A DNA stretch of 64,000 nucleotides from Rhopalosiphum padi (GCF_020882245.1 NW_026869996.1:2279592-2343591); one strand, 5' to 3'. Counted from the first letter of the stretch, positions 51,448 through 64,000 are shown. The notes: generated by a model from the sequence alone, not told the origin. A program made the numbers and translations.

Positions 51448-52743
51448 ACTGTATGGACAAACAATCATTATAATTGTGAAGAACAAGATTTTGTTGTTCT
51501 ATTTGACGGTCCAGCATCATTAATTACCTCGATCACTAACGACAACTCGACTTTATATACGTATATCGTAGAGACAGACAAAATAGTGTTTGCTCTCAAA
51601 AAAATTAAAAAAACATTCGCTTGTGAAATCCCTGTAATTCAAACAGAACATACACAATTACTCATTCTTACGGATACCATGTTTTTAAATAATTTTCATA
51701 TAAAATCAATTTCTCCGCAAAACACTGATTTAATAGCGTATGTAAATACAAAATTTGTATACGTTGAAAAATTTTTTAAATCAACAATAACAGCATTATA
51801 TAATGATTTATTACAAAAACAATGTGTGCTTGAACGGCAATTATTACAGCAAAGACTTACCTTAGCCTCAAACAATCTTCCCGAGTTTGCATATATTATG
51901 GGTGGAGGGCCTGGATTCACTGCCGTCAAGCACGCCGAAATAATTTATTTAATAAAATGTAAAAAAGTTAGTGTCGAGGTAACTAAAAAAGACACGTCGT
52001 GTTACAATGAATTAACAGTTTTGTATAATAACAAAACTTATTACATGGCTCCAAAAACGCATACTTTACAAAAATATGGAACGCAAATTAATTGCAATTC
52101 ATTATTCCCACCTGCATTTAATTTAGATGGAAATTGGTATGGATTTTTTCCAAATATTCAAGAAATAAAAACGCCACAGAAATTAAAACCAAATACGGCA
52201 TGGACGTGGACATACAAAAGCTTAGATTTTCTCATGAATTCCGGTATTTATACAAAAGATACAATGAAAGCTTTCCAACAACATATAATATATCCCCAAG
52301 AAGTGGACGCTGTCAAAAATAATATAATTAGACAATCTATGGGTTACGAAACAGTAAGCCAAGGCCTTCAATTTAAATATTTGATAGACGAGAATTCACT
52401 AGGAAAAATGGTTGAAGACAAATTATTTAAATTATGGGGTTGGTTTACTACAATTGGGACTTTTGTATCGGGGTTAATGGGGATATTGTTTGTCGTAAAA
52501 GTTACATTAACACTCGTCGATACGGGTATTAATATTACTTTTTTGTATAAAACTTTTGGGTGGAGTACGAAGCTTTTAGGTTGTTTTTTTTCTAGCATTA
52601 CTCATCATTTAATACTTAGGTATAATAAAAATAACTATTCAAAAAATAAAGAGTTTGATGAAGACTCGTTAGAAATAAAAACCTTTCAATGTCAAAAAAA
52701 TAAAATAAATATTTATCCAAATTTACAGCACGAAATGGTATAA
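51448..52743 (+). pseudogene. Endogenous viral glycoprotein-like frame, copy 2
   Basis: The 431-codon frame is open from 51448 to the stop at 52741, identical in translation to copy 1 as far as I can compare. It has the same missing N-terminal region, the same absence of a 5' ATG and the same membrane segment near codons 330-358. Copy 1 and copy 2 share lysine at codon 108, where copy 3 has asparagine. Assignment to a chuvirus-like glycoprotein rests on motif order only. Confidence 0.6.
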
Positions 52744-53352
52744 AGTAAAAAAATGAAAAAATAATTATTTAAAATTTAAGTGATAAAAATCAGTATCAAA
52801 TGTATTGATTAATAATTAATTTGTTTAATTTGTTTGTACATTTAATATTTTATTTATATTGTAATTATATTTGTAACGTATGTTTATATTTTTTGTATTG
52901 ATGACGGCAATAAGCTATTATATTATCATTGAATTGTTATACATTAAATTTTGTTTCATTATTTTACATTTAATTATGACCTTTTTACATAATATATAAT
53001 ATGTATATGTACATTATAACTATAATGACATTTCATTAAAAAAATATATATTATAATATTATACGTAAGTTATCCATTATCTGTGAATACTAATATTAAT
53101 TTAAATTATCAATTATAAAAATTATCTTTAATCTAAATGTTGTATTTAAATCAATTATATTATTAAAAATGTATACTATTATCGCAAGTTAAAAACCTAA
53201 CAAATTGTATTGTCATTTATTAATTAACATACATTTATATGTATTTATATATATAATATATATTTATTATTTTATATGTCATATCTAAAGTAATAATGCA
53301 ATAAATATAAATTAGAACTATGTTGTAAAAGAGATTGTTTAGTTAATTTATT
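52744..53352. other. AT-rich non-coding spacer, copy 2
   Basis: Same AT-rich sequence as after the glycoprotein frame of copy 1. I see no gene, RNA or clear regulatory signal in it. Confidence 0.6.
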
Positions 53353-53476
53353 TCGTTCCAGATTTTTGATATCTTTTTATTCTATTTTATGTGATTTTTT
53401 AAAAATGTTAAAAATTTTGAAAATTTCAAATGCAAATATCTCCGGTTTGAAAAAAGAATTCAAAAATCTGGAACGA
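53353..53476. repeat. 17-bp inverted repeat with 90-bp loop, copy 2
   Basis: The arms at 53353-53369 and 53460-53476 are perfect complements. The T-to-A change at 53379, just inside the left arm, is unique to this copy and introduces a stop in the minus-strand frame seen in the other two, which argues that this frame is not a gene. Confidence 0.6.
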
Positions 53477-53593
53477 GATCATCTAGAGGAACTTCTCAAG
53501 TTTATTTTGGTGTATAAATCATGTTTCTACGACTATTGAGAGCTGAGGAAAATGGGAAATACGAAAGCATGTTTTTTACGGTCGATTTTTCGC

Positions 53594-53839
53594 TACCAGA
53601 ACGGCCTCGTTTGTGAACGCGCGCCCGTATCATATTTAAATTACGTAAGTGACCGTATTGATACGAAACGTTCTAGACGGCGGTCCGTGAAATAATAATG
53701 TGCCGCTCCCGAGACAATTGCGCGTAGCCCCTCTTTGGTAAAAGTGGGCGTGGTTACGGGTGACCGCCGCCGCGGCGATATGAAATTCAACGCCATCTTT
53801 TGAGCGTTGTATACGTTTCACTTTTACCAGAACGGCCTC
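53594..53839. repeat. CpG-rich cassette between 15-bp direct repeats, copy 2
   Basis: The direct repeats lie at 53594-53608 and 53825-53839. The cassette carries C at 53624, C at 53685 and A at 53716, shared with copy 3 and different from copy 1. Three of the seven substitutions found among the inserts fall in this 246-bp segment, about 6% of the insert length. Confidence 0.5.
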
Positions 53840-56800
53840 TTAAATTTAATTTATTTCATAGATTTATATCAATTATTATGGGGTTTTTTGATGAATTAAT
53901 GGTTTTTTTAATACATTTTAAGGAAATTTCTGGTGTTTAATCATTTATTTAGGGGGTTTGTTATGGAAAAATGTTAAATTTAATGTATTTGATGGTTTTA
54001 AATCGGTTATTATTATGGGTTGTTAAGGAAAAATGTTAAATTTAATTTATTTGATGGATTTAAAGCGGTTTTTATGGGGTTTTTTGATGAATTAATGGTT
54101 TTTTAATACATTTTAAGGAAATTTCTGGTTTTTAATAATTTATTATGGGGGTTTGTTAAGGAAAAATGTTAAATTTAATTTATTTGATGGATTTAAATCA
54201 ATTATTATGGGTTTTTTTGATGAATTAATGGTTTTTTTTAATACATTTTAAGGAAATTTCTGGTTTTAAATCGTTTATTATTGGGGGTTGTTAAGGAAAA
54301 ATGTTAAATTTAATGTGTTTGATGGTTTTTAAATCGGTTATTATTGGGGGTTGTTAAGGAAAAATGTTAAATTTAATTTACTTGATGGATATTAATCAAT
54401 TATTATGAAGTTTTTTGATGAATTAAAGGTTTTTTTAATATATTTTAAGGAAATTTCTGGTTTTTAATCATTTATTATGGGGGTTTGTTAAGGAAAAATG
54501 TTAAATTTAATGTATTTGATGGTTTTAAATAGTTTTTTATTGGGGGTTGTTAAGGAAAAACGTTAAATTTAATTTATTTGATGGATATAAATCAATTATT
54601 ATGGGGTTTTTTGATGAATTAATGGTTTTTTTAATACATTTTAAGGAAATTTCTGGTTTTTAATCATTTATTATGGGGGTTGTTAAGGAAAAATGTTAAA
54701 TTTAATTTATTTGATGGATTTAAATCAATTATTATGGGGTTTTTTTGATGAATTAATGGTTTTTTTAATACATTTTAAGGAAATTTCTGGTTTTAAATCG
54801 TTTATTATTGGGGGTTGTTAAGGAAAAATGTTAAATTTAATTTATTTGATGGATTTAAATCAATTATTATGGGTTTTTTTTGATGAATTAATGGTTTTTT
54901 TAATACATATTAAGGAAATTTCTGGTTTTTAATCATTTATGATGGGGGTTTGTTAAGGAAAAATGTTAAATTTAATGTATTTGATGGTTTTAAATCGGTT
55001 ATTATTGGGGGTTGTTAAGGAAAAATGTTAAATTTAATTTACTTGATGGATATTAATCAATTATTATGAAGTTTTTTGATGAATTAAAGGTTTTTTTAAT
55101 ATATTTTAAGGAAATTTCTGGTTTTTAATCATTTATTATGGAGGTTTGTTAAGGAAAAATGTTAAATTTAATGTATTTGATGGTTTTAAATCGGTTATTA
55201 TGGGGTTTTTTGATGAATTAATGGTTTTTTAATACATTTTAAGGAAATTTCTGGTTTTTAATAATTTATTATGGGGGTTTGTTAAGGAAAAATGTTAAAT
55301 TTAATTTATTTGATGGATTTAAATCAATTATTATGGGTTTTTTTGATGAATTAATGGTTTTTTTAATACATTTTAAGGAAATTTCTGGTTTTAAATCGTT
55401 TATTATTGGGGGTTGTTAAGGAAAAATGTTAAATTTAATGTATTTGATGGTTTTAAATCGGTTATTATTGGGGGTTGTTAAGGAAAAATGTTAAATTTAA
55501 TTTATTAGATGGATATTAATCAATTATTATGAAGTTTTTTGATGAATTAAAGGTTTTTTTAATATATTTTAAGGAAATTTCTGGTTTTTAATCATTTATT
55601 GTGGGGGTTGTTAAGGAAAAATGTTAAATTTAATTTATTTGATGGATTTAAATCAATTATTATGGGGTTTTTTGATGAATTAATGGTTTTTTTAATACAT
55701 TTTAAGGAAATTTCTGGTTTTTAATAATTTATTATGGGGGTTTGTTAAGGAAAAAATGTTAAATTTTATTTATTCGATGGATTTAAATCAATTATTATGG
55801 GGTTTTTTGATGAATTAATGGTTTTTTTAATAAATTTTAAGGAAATTTCTGGTTTTTAATCATTTATTATGGGGGGTTGTTAAGGAAAAATGTTAAATTT
55901 AATTTAATTGATGGGTTTAAATCAATTATTATGGGTTTTTTTGATGAATTAATGGTTTTTTTAATACATTTTAAGGAAATTTCTGGTTTTAAATCGTTTA
56001 TTATTGGGGGTTGTTAAGGAAAAATGTTAAATTTAATTTATTTGATGGATTTAAATCAATTATTATGGGGTTTTTTGATGAATTAATGGTTTTTTTAATA
56101 AATTTTAAGGAAATTTCTGGTTTTTAATCATTTATTATGGGGGTTTGTTAAGGAAAAATGTTAAATTTAATTTAATTGATGGATTTAAATCAATTATTAT
56201 GGGTTTTTTTGATGAATTAATGGTTTTTTTAATACATTTTAAGGAAATTTCTGGTTTTAAATCGTTTATTATTGGGGGTTGTTAAGGAAAAATGTTAAAT
56301 TTAATTTATTTGATGGATATTAATCAATTATTATGAAGTTTTTTGATGAATTAAAGGTTTTTTTAATATATTTTAAGGAAATTTCTGGTTTTTAATCATT
56401 TATTATGGGGGTTTGTTAAGGAAAAATGTTAAATTTAATGTATTTGATGGTTTTAAATAGTTTTTTTTTGGGGGTTGTTAAGGAAAAACGTTAAATTTAA
56501 TTTATTTGATGGATATAAATCAATTATTATGGGGTTTTTTGATGAATTAATGGTTTTTTTAATACATTTTAAGGAAATTTCTGGTTTTTAATCATTTATT
56601 ATGGGGGTTGTTAAGGAAAAATGTTAAATTTAATTTATTTGATGGATTTAAATCAATTATTATGGGGTTTTTTTGATGAATTAATGGTTTTTTTAATACA
56701 TTTTAAGGAAATTTCTGGTTTTAAATCGTTTATTATTGGGGGTTGTTAAGGAAAAATGTTAAATTTAATTTATTTGATGGATTTAAATCAATTATTATGG

Positions 56801-57836
56801 GTTTTTTTTGATGAATTAATGGTTTTTTTAATACATATTAAGGAAATTTCTGGTTTTTAATCATTTATGATGGGGGTTTGTTAAGGAAAAATGTTAAATT
56901 TAATGTATTTGATGGATTTAAATCAATTATTATGGGTTTTTTTGATGAATTAATGGTTTTTTTAATACATTTTAAGGAAATTTCTGGTTTTAATAATTTA
57001 TTATGGGGGGTTGTTAAGGAAAAATGTTAAATTTAATTTAATTGATGGATTTAAATCAATTATTATGGGTTTTTTTGATGAATTAATGGTTTTTTTAATA
57101 CATTTTAAGGAAATTTCTGGTTTTAAATCGTTTATTATTGGGGGTTGTTAAGGAAAAATGTTAAATTTAATGTATTTGATGGTTTTAAATCGGTTATTAT
57201 TGGGGGTTGTTAAGGAAAAATGTTAAATTTAATTTACTTGATGGATATTAATCAATTATTATGAAGTTTTTTGATGAATTAAAGGTTTTTTTAATATATT
57301 TTAAGGAAATTTCTGGTTTTTAATCATTTATTATGGAGGTTTGTTAAGGAAAAATGTTAAATTTAATGTATTTGATGGTTTTAAATCGGTTATTATTGGG
57401 GGTTGTTAAGGAAAAATGTTAAATTTAATTTATTTGATGGATTTAAATCAATTATTATGGGTTTTTTTTGATGAATTAATGGTTTTTTTAATACATATTA
57501 AGGAAATTTCTGGTTTTAAATCGTTTATTATTGGGGGTTGTTAAGGAAAAATGTTAAATTTAATGTATTTGATGGTTTTAAATCGGTAATTATTGGGGGT
57601 TGTTAAGGAAAAATGTTAAATTTAATTTACTTGATGGATATTAATCAATTATTATGAAGTTTTTTGATGAATTAAAGGTTTTTTTTAATATATTTTAAGG
57701 AAATTTCTGGTTTTTAATCATTTATTATGGAGGTTTGTTAAGGTAAAATGTTAAATTTAATGTATTTGATGGTTTTAAATCGGTTATTATTGGGGGTTGT
57801 TAAGGAAAAATGTTAAATTTAATGTATTTGATGGAT
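53840..57836 (+). repeat. AT-rich satellite array, segment 3 (type A)
   Basis: It opens with the same 'tttcatagatttatatc' unit as after copy 1, followed by 'ggtgttta' and 'tgttatgg' variants. It is otherwise type A, except for one 'aaagcgg' unit near 54060 that belongs to the insert-flank module. 'gatggggg' at 54941 and 56869 gives a period of about 1.93 kb. A private variant, 'tttacttgatgg', occurs several times here and I did not notice it elsewhere. Confidence 0.95.
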
Positions 57837-59256
57837 AATCTGTAGCTTTCGAAGAAAACTTCCTATAAATTATATCATAGACTGTATTCTTGCACGACGT
57901 AGTTGGTCGAAGTTTACAAACGCGACCAAAATTTGACGCCGTGAGTCGACTTCGACGTTCAACATGCCAAATTTGTGAATTGGCCTGATCTCTTGTTTTT
58001 TCTTCAATGGCTAACCGTTCATGTTTGTCCAATCGTAAGGCATTAATGAAATTTTCTTTCGTTTTTTCTAGTTCTTCTTTTGAAATATTATCTTCCGGTA
58101 ATGGTTCAGCTAAACCATAATGTTGATCCGGGCCATTATTACACCTTTTTTCCGAATTTCCAGGAAAAAGAAGTTTTTTAGATTTTGGCTGACATCTTTT
58201 CTTTTCACTCGATGCAAGAAATTTTTTCCCTATTTCCCCTAAAAAAAAACATAAATGTGTAAATGATTTAAAAATATTAAAATGATTTAAAAATAATGAC
58301 TTGACATTTTTAAATACATATTTACGTTTTAAAAAATGTACGTTTTATAGGTGCCTATATCATTTTTCTTTAAATATTAATATATGTCATATTATTATTT
58401 ACCTGGACTTATTTCATCGACCATATTTTTATGCATTAACCGGAGAAACTTTCCACCTGAGTTGCATGATATAACCGCAGCTTCAACTCGAGCATTATAT
58501 GAATTTCTTTGGGAATAATTTATTCGTTTACCCGCTAAATATTTATTAATTACACTATTGAATTGTTCACATACGTTATTGTCAACATTCATCAGTAAAC
58601 TATCAACATTTACTACTAAACGAGATATTAATTGGGATATATCGCTCACAAGCCCTGATCTTTCGGCATCTTCGATCATATTTTTTTCATTTCCTTGCGT
58701 ACCCTTACAAAAGTATGATTCACATCGATCATGGGCTCCCAAAATGTGTCGAAAACTGTTATTTATATCTTGTCGTAATCCTTAAATAATATAATAATAT
58801 TATAATACTATAATTGTGTTAATTTATAATGTTATCAAAAAAAAATAATTATAATAATTAACTTGCCTACTGATTTTTGGTAATCTGTTTGGCCTTGTAA
58901 ACTATTACGATACTCAATTGCCTTAGTTATTGAAAATCTAAAGCATAATATATTTGATTTTAAATGTTTTCTTAACGAAATCGGATACTTGGTATTTAAT
59001 GTCATAGCTACTAATTTTGTCCCATAATTTCGCAATAAATGGTTGCGACATTCTATTTTTATGACGGGTAGTCTAGGTCCATAAGCCATTATTTCAGCTA
59101 ATCTTTTTGTAACGCTTGAGTCTCCGTCTCCTATGCATTTTTTCATTATATTTATAAGGAATTAACTAAAATTATATAGTTGAAAAAATATGCACGATTG
59201 TAAAACGTGGAGTAGCTTACCTATTAGTTTATTGTATTTTAGACCATGCATTTCTA
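57837..59256 (-). pseudogene. Mutator-like transposase/YqaJ exonuclease gene fragment, copy 3
   Basis: Exon pieces map to 59256-59221 (5' limit uncertain), 59130-58867, 58780-58403 and 58238-57837, with intact splice sites. The change at 59086 replaces proline with alanine in the MPYGPR stretch that follows the GDGDSSV motif. It is cut at the same points as copies 1 and 2. Domain reading is as for copy 1; no working nuclease is expected. Confidence 0.7.
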
Positions 59257-59257
59257 A

Positions 59258-60553
59258 ACTGTATGGACAAACAATCATTATAATTGTGAAGAACAAGATT
59301 TTGTTGTTCTATTTGACGGTCCAGCATCATTAATTACCTCGATCACTAACGACAACTCGACTTTATATACGTATATCGTAGAGACAGACAAAATAGTGTT
59401 TGCTCTCAAAAAAATTAAAAAAACATTCGCTTGTGAAATCCCTGTAATTCAAACAGAACATACACAATTACTCATTCTTACGGATACCATGTTTTTAAAT
59501 AATTTTCATATAAAATCAATTTCTCCGCAAAACACTGATTTAATAGCGTATGTAAATACAAAATTTGTATACGTTGAAAATTTTTTTAAATCAACAATAA
59601 CAGCATTATATAATGATTTATTACAAAAACAATGTGTGCTTGAACGGCAATTATTACAGCAAAGACTTACCTTAGCCTCAAACAATCTTCCCGAGTTTGC
59701 ATATATTATGGGTGGAGGGCCTGGATTCACTGCCGTCAAGCACGCCGAAATAATTTATTTAATAAAATGTAAAAAAGTTAGTGTCGAGGTAACTAAAAAA
59801 GACACGTCGTGTTACAATGAATTAACAGTTTTGTATAATAACAAAACTTATTACATGGCTCCAAAAACGCATACTTTACAAAAATATGGAACGCAAATTA
59901 ATTGCAATTCATTATTCCCACCTGCATTTAATTTAGATGGAAATTGGTATGGATTTTTTCCAAATATTCAAGAAATAAAAACGCCACAGAAATTAAAACC
60001 AAATACGGCATGGACGTGGACATACAAAAGCTTAGATTTTCTCATGAATTCCGGTATTTATACAAAAGATACAATGAAAGCTTTCCAACAACATATAATA
60101 TATCCCCAAGAAGTGGACGCTGTCAAAAATAATATAATTAGACAATCTATGGGTTACGAAACAGTAAGCCAAGGCCTTCAATTTAAATATTTGATAGACG
60201 AGAATTCACTAGGAAAAATGGTTGAAGACAAATTATTTAAATTATGGGGTTGGTTTACTACAATTGGGACTTTTGTATCGGGGTTAATGGGGATATTGTT
60301 TGTCGTAAAAGTTACATTAACACTCGTCGATACGGGTATTAATATTACTTTTTTGTATAAAACTTTTGGGTGGAGTACGAAGCTTTTAGGTTGTTTTTTT
60401 TCTAGCATTACTCATCATTTAATACTTAGGTATAATAAAAATAACTATTCAAAAAATAAAGAGTTTGATGAAGACTCGTTAGAAATAAAAACCTTTCAAT
60501 GTCAAAAAAATAAAATAAATATTTATCCAAATTTACAGCACGAAATGGTATAA
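59258..60553 (+). pseudogene. Endogenous viral glycoprotein-like frame, copy 3
   Basis: The 431-codon frame is open from 59258 to the stop at 60551. It differs from copies 1 and 2 by one residue, lysine to asparagine at codon 108 (base 59581). The change does not create a sequon. The 5' truncation and membrane segment are as in the other copies. That three copies all keep the frame is best explained by recent copying, and does not by itself show selection. Confidence 0.6.
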
Positions 60554-61162
60554 AGTAAAAAAATGAAAAAATAATTATTTAAAATTTAAGTGATAAAAAT
60601 CAGTATCAAATGTATTGATTAATAATTAATTTGTTTAATTTGTTTGTACATTTAATATTTTATTTATATTGTAATTATATTTGTAACGTATGTTTATATT
60701 TTTTGTATTGATGACGGCAATAAGCTATTATATTATCATTGAATTGTTATACATTAAATTTTGTTTCATTATTTTACATTTAATTATGACCTTTTTACAT
60801 AATATATAATATGTATATGTACATTATAACTATAATGACATTTCATTAAAAAAATATATATTATAATATTATACGTAAGTTATCCATTATCTGTGAATAC
60901 TAATATTAATTTAAATTATCAATTATAAAAATTATCTTTAATCTAAATGTTGTATTTAAATCAATTATATTATTAAAAATGTATACTATTATCGCAAGTT
61001 AAAAACCTAACAAATTGTATTGTCATTTATTAATTAACATACATTTATATGTATTTATATATATAATATATATTTATTATTTTATATGTCATATCTAAAG
61101 TAATAATGCAATAAATATAAATTAGAACTATGTTGTAAAAGAGATTGTTTAGTTAATTTATT
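60554..61162. other. AT-rich non-coding spacer, copy 3
   Basis: Same AT-rich spacer as in copies 1 and 2. I see nothing in it that I can name. Confidence 0.6.
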
Positions 61163-61286
61163 TCGTTCCAGATTTTTGATATCTTTTTTTTCTATTTTAT
61201 GTGATTTTTTAAAAATGTTAAAAATTTTGAAAATTTCAAATGCAAATATCTCCGGTTTGAAAAAAGAATTCAAAAATCTGGAACGA
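61163..61286. repeat. 17-bp inverted repeat with 90-bp loop, copy 3
   Basis: The arms at 61163-61179 and 61270-61286 are perfect complements, with the same loop as copy 1. Confidence 0.6.
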
Positions 61287-61403
61287 GATCATCTAGAGGA
61301 ACTTCTCAAGTTTATTTTGGTGTATAAATCATGTTTCTACGACTATTGAGAGCTGAGGAAAATGGGAAATACGAAAGCATGTTTTTTACGGTCGATTTTT
61401 CGC

Positions 61404-61649
61404 TACCAGAACGGCCTCGTTTGTGAACGCGCGCCCGTATCATATTTAAATTACGTAAGTGACCGTATTGATACGAAACGTTCTAGACGGCGGTCCGTGA
61501 AATAATAATGTGCCGCTCCCGAGACAATTGCGCGTAGCCCCTCTTTGGTAAAAGTGGGCGTGGTTACGGGTGACCGCCGCCGCGGCGATATGAAATTCAA
61601 CGCCATCTTTTGAGCGTTGTATACGTTTCACTTTTACCAGAACGGCCTC
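61404..61649. repeat. CpG-rich cassette between 15-bp direct repeats, copy 3
   Basis: The direct repeats lie at 61404-61418 and 61635-61649. The intervening 216 bp match copy 2 and differ from copy 1 at three sites. The second repeat again marks the right end of the insert. Confidence 0.5.
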
Positions 61650-64000
61650 TTAAATTTAATTTATTTCATAGATTTATATCAATTATTATGGGGTTTTTTT
61701 GATGAATTAATGGTTTTTTTTAATACATTTTAAGGAAATTTCTGGTGTTTAATCATTTATTTTGGGGGTTTGTTATGGAAAAATGTTAAATTTAATGTAT
61801 TTGATGGTTTTAAATCGGTTATTATTGGGGGTTGTTAAGGAAAAATGTTAAATTTAATTTATTTGATGGATTTAAAGCGGTTTTTATGGGGTTTTTTGAT
61901 GAATTAATGGTTTTTTTAATACATTTTAAGGAAATTTCTGGTTTTTAATCATTTATTATGGGGGGTTGTTAAGGAAAAATGTTAAATTTAATTTATTTCA
62001 TAGATTTAAATCATTTATTATGGGGTTTTTTGATGAATTAATGGTTTTTTTTAATACATTTTAAGGAAATTTCTGGTGTTTAATCATTTATTTTGGGGGT
62101 TTGTTATGGAAAAATGTTAAATTTAATGTATTTGATGGTTTTAAATCGGTTATTATTGGGGGTTGTTAAGGAAAAATGTTAAATTTAATTTATTTGATGG
62201 ATATAAATCAATTATTATGAAGTTTTTTGATGAATTAAAGGTTTTTTTTAATACATTTTAAGGAAATTTCTGGTTTTTAATCATTTATTATGGGGGTTGT
62301 TAAGGAAAAATGTTAAATTTAATTTATTTGATGGATTTAAATCAATTATTATGGGGTTTTTTGATGAATTAATGGTTTTTTAATACATTTTAAGGAAATT
62401 TCTGGTTTTTAATAATTTATTATGGGGGTTTGTTAAGGAAAAATGTTAAATTTAATTTATTTGATGGATTTAAATCAATTATTATGGGGTTTTTTGATGA
62501 ATTAATGGTTTTTTTTAATAAATTTTAAGGAAATTTCTGGTTTTTAATCATTTATTATGGGGGGTTGTTAAGGAAAAATGTTAAATTTAATGTATTTGAT
62601 GGTTTTAAATCGGTTATTATTGGGGGTTGTTAAGGAAAAATGTTAAATTTAATTTATTTGATGGATATTAATCAATTATTATGAAGTTTTTTGATGAATT
62701 AAAGGTTTTTTTAATATATTTTAAGGAAATTTCTGGTTTTTAATCATTTATTGTGGGGGTTGTTAAGGAAAAATGTTAAATTTAATTTATTTGATGGATT
62801 TAAATCAATTATTATGGGGTTTTTTGATGAATTAATGGTTTTTTTTAATACATTTTAAGGAAATTTCTGGTTTTTAATAATTTATTATGGGGGTTGTTAA
62901 GGAAAAATGTTAAATTTAATTTATTTGATGGATATTAATCAATTATTATGAAGTTTTTTGATGAATTAAAGGTTTTTTTAATATATATTAAGGAAATTTC
63001 TGGTTTTTAATCATTTATTTTGGAGGTTTGTTAAGGAAAAATGTTAAATTTAATGTATTTGATGGTTTTAAATAGTTTTTTATTGGGGGTTGTTAAGGAA
63101 AAACGTTAAATTTAATTTATTTGATGGATATAAATCAATTATTATGGGGTTTTTTGATGAATTAATGGTATTTTTAATACATTTTTAGCAAATTAATGGT
63201 TTTTAATCATTAATTTTGGGGGTTTTTTAAGGAAAAATGTTAAATTTAATTTATTTGATGGATTTAAATCAATTATTATGGGGTTTTTTGATGAATTAAT
63301 GGTTTTTTTAATAAATTTTAAGGAAATTTCTGGTTTTTAATCATTTATTATGGGGGGTTGTTAAGGAAAAATGTTAAATTTAATGTATTTGATGGTTTTA
63401 AATCGGTTATTATTGGGGGTTGTTAAGGAAAAATGTTAAATTTAATTTATTTGATGGATATTATTCAATTATTATGAAGTTTTTTGATGAATTAAAGGTT
63501 TTTTTTAATATATTTTAAGGAAATTTCTGGTTTTTAATCATTTATTGTGGGGGTTGTTAAGGAAAAATGTTAAATTTAATTTATTTGATGGATTTAAATC
63601 AATTATTATGGGGTTTTTTGATGAATTAATGGTTTTTTTTAATACATTTTAAGGAAATTTCTGGTTTTTAATAATTTATTATGGGGGTTGTTAAGGAAAA
63701 ATGTTAAATTTAATTTATTTGATGGATATTAATCAATTATTATGAAGTTTTTTGATGAATTAAAGGTTTTTTTAATATATATTAAGGAAATTTCTGGTTT
63801 TTAATCATTTATTTTGGAGGTTTGTTAAGGAAAAATGTTAAATTTAATGTATTTGATGGTTTTAAATAGTTTTTTATTGGGGGTTGTTAAGGAAAAACGT
63901 TAAATTTAATTTATTTGATGGATATAAATCAATTATTATGGGGTTTTTTGATGAATTAATGGTATTTTTAATACATTTTTAGCAAATTAATGGTTTTTAA
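61650..64000 (+). repeat. AT-rich satellite array, segment 4 (type A)
   Basis: It opens with the 'tttcatagatttatatc' unit. For about 1.2 kb the order of unit variants follows the right flank of copy 1, except that about 200 bp present after copy 1 is missing here. Further right a local repeat of about 0.80 kb appears ('tggaggtttg' at 63021 and 63825; the 'ttagcaaatt' unit near 63186 and 63978). The array runs off the window. Confidence 0.95.

Larger units (their letters stand above)
50027..53839. mobile_element. Composite 3.8-kb insert in satellite, copy 2
   Basis: Co-linear with copy 1 at a constant offset of 20,163 bp at every marker I checked, with identical junctions. It differs from copy 1 at five sites I could find: 50526, 53379, 53624, 53685 and 53716. 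It differs from copy 3 at three: 51276, 51771 and 53379. Gene order and sequence state are otherwise the same. Confidence 0.85.
57837..61649. mobile_element. Composite 3.8-kb insert in satellite, copy 3
   Basis: Co-linear with copy 1 at a constant offset of 27,973 bp and with copy 2 at 7,810 bp. It has two private changes, 59086 (G to C) and 59581 (A to T), both altering a predicted protein. It shares with copy 2 the alleles at 58336, 61434, 61495 and 61526. Unlike the other two copies it has type A satellite on both sides. Confidence 0.85.

Noticed and set aside
1..64000. Insect telomere repeat (TTAGG)n suggested by frequent TTAAGG and GGGGTT words
   Set aside because: The words occur once or twice per 62-133 bp unit and never as a tandem pentamer, so this is not telomeric repeat.
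1..64000. CRISPR-like array because of regularly spaced short repeats
   Set aside because: The intervals between repeats are themselves repeats of one another, so there are no unique spacers, and introns show that the DNA is eukaryotic.

Overview
This is eukaryotic DNA, most likely from an insect and perhaps an aphid. The evidence is very high AT content, short introns of about 86-164 bp, and a fragment of a Mutator-like transposase/YqaJ gene of a kind I associate with aphid genomes. The species call is an inference and could be wrong. There is no prokaryotic gene organisation, no rRNA or tRNA gene that I can recognise, no CRISPR array and no complete host gene.

About 52.6 kb of the 64 kb is one AT-rich satellite, all in one orientation. 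It is built from a short unit of about 62 bp and a long unit of about 133 bp; the long unit is itself two diverged half-units of about 71 and 62 bp. The plus strand is rich in T and G and nearly lacks C. The units form higher-order repeats (HORs) whose period changes along the window: about 3.21 kb (1-7.3 kb), 2.50 kb (7.4-14.2 kb), 3.415 kb (14.2-21.1 kb), 2.77 then 2.43 kb (21-26.3 kb), 1.735 kb (about 34.9-38.5 kb), and 2.61 then 2.22 kb (44-49 kb). Two satellite subfamilies can be told apart. Type A fills 1-7.3, 33.7-43.1, 53.8-57.8 and 61.6-64 kb. Type B fills 7.4-29.9 and 43.1-50.0 kb.

Three copies of the same 3,813-bp non-satellite segment interrupt the array, at 29864-33676, 50027-53839 and 57837-61649. 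They are co-linear, with no net indel between the markers I compared, and I found only seven substitutions among them. Each copy holds, left to right: (i) on the minus strand, a fragment of a Mutator-like transposase/YqaJ-exonuclease gene in four exon pieces whose frames join across three introns, one of them GC-AG; (ii) on the plus strand, an uninterrupted 431-codon frame for a viral-type membrane glycoprotein, most like those of chuviruses, starting head-to-head against the first piece with no ATG at its 5' end; (iii) about 600 bp of AT-rich non-coding DNA; (iv) a 17-bp inverted repeat with a 90-bp loop; (v) a CpG-rich 216-bp cassette between 15-bp direct repeats, the second of which is the exact right end of the insert.

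The simplest history is that a viral glycoprotein fragment and a transposon-gene fragment were joined, the composite entered or was captured by the satellite once, and satellite turnover copied it at least twice, recently. Copies 2 and 3 are closest inside the insert, but copies 1 and 3 share about 1.2 kb of right flank, so exchange has reshuffled insert and flank. I see no sign that the parts work together as a system. The notable features are the chimera, its amplification inside a satellite, and the open glycoprotein frame.
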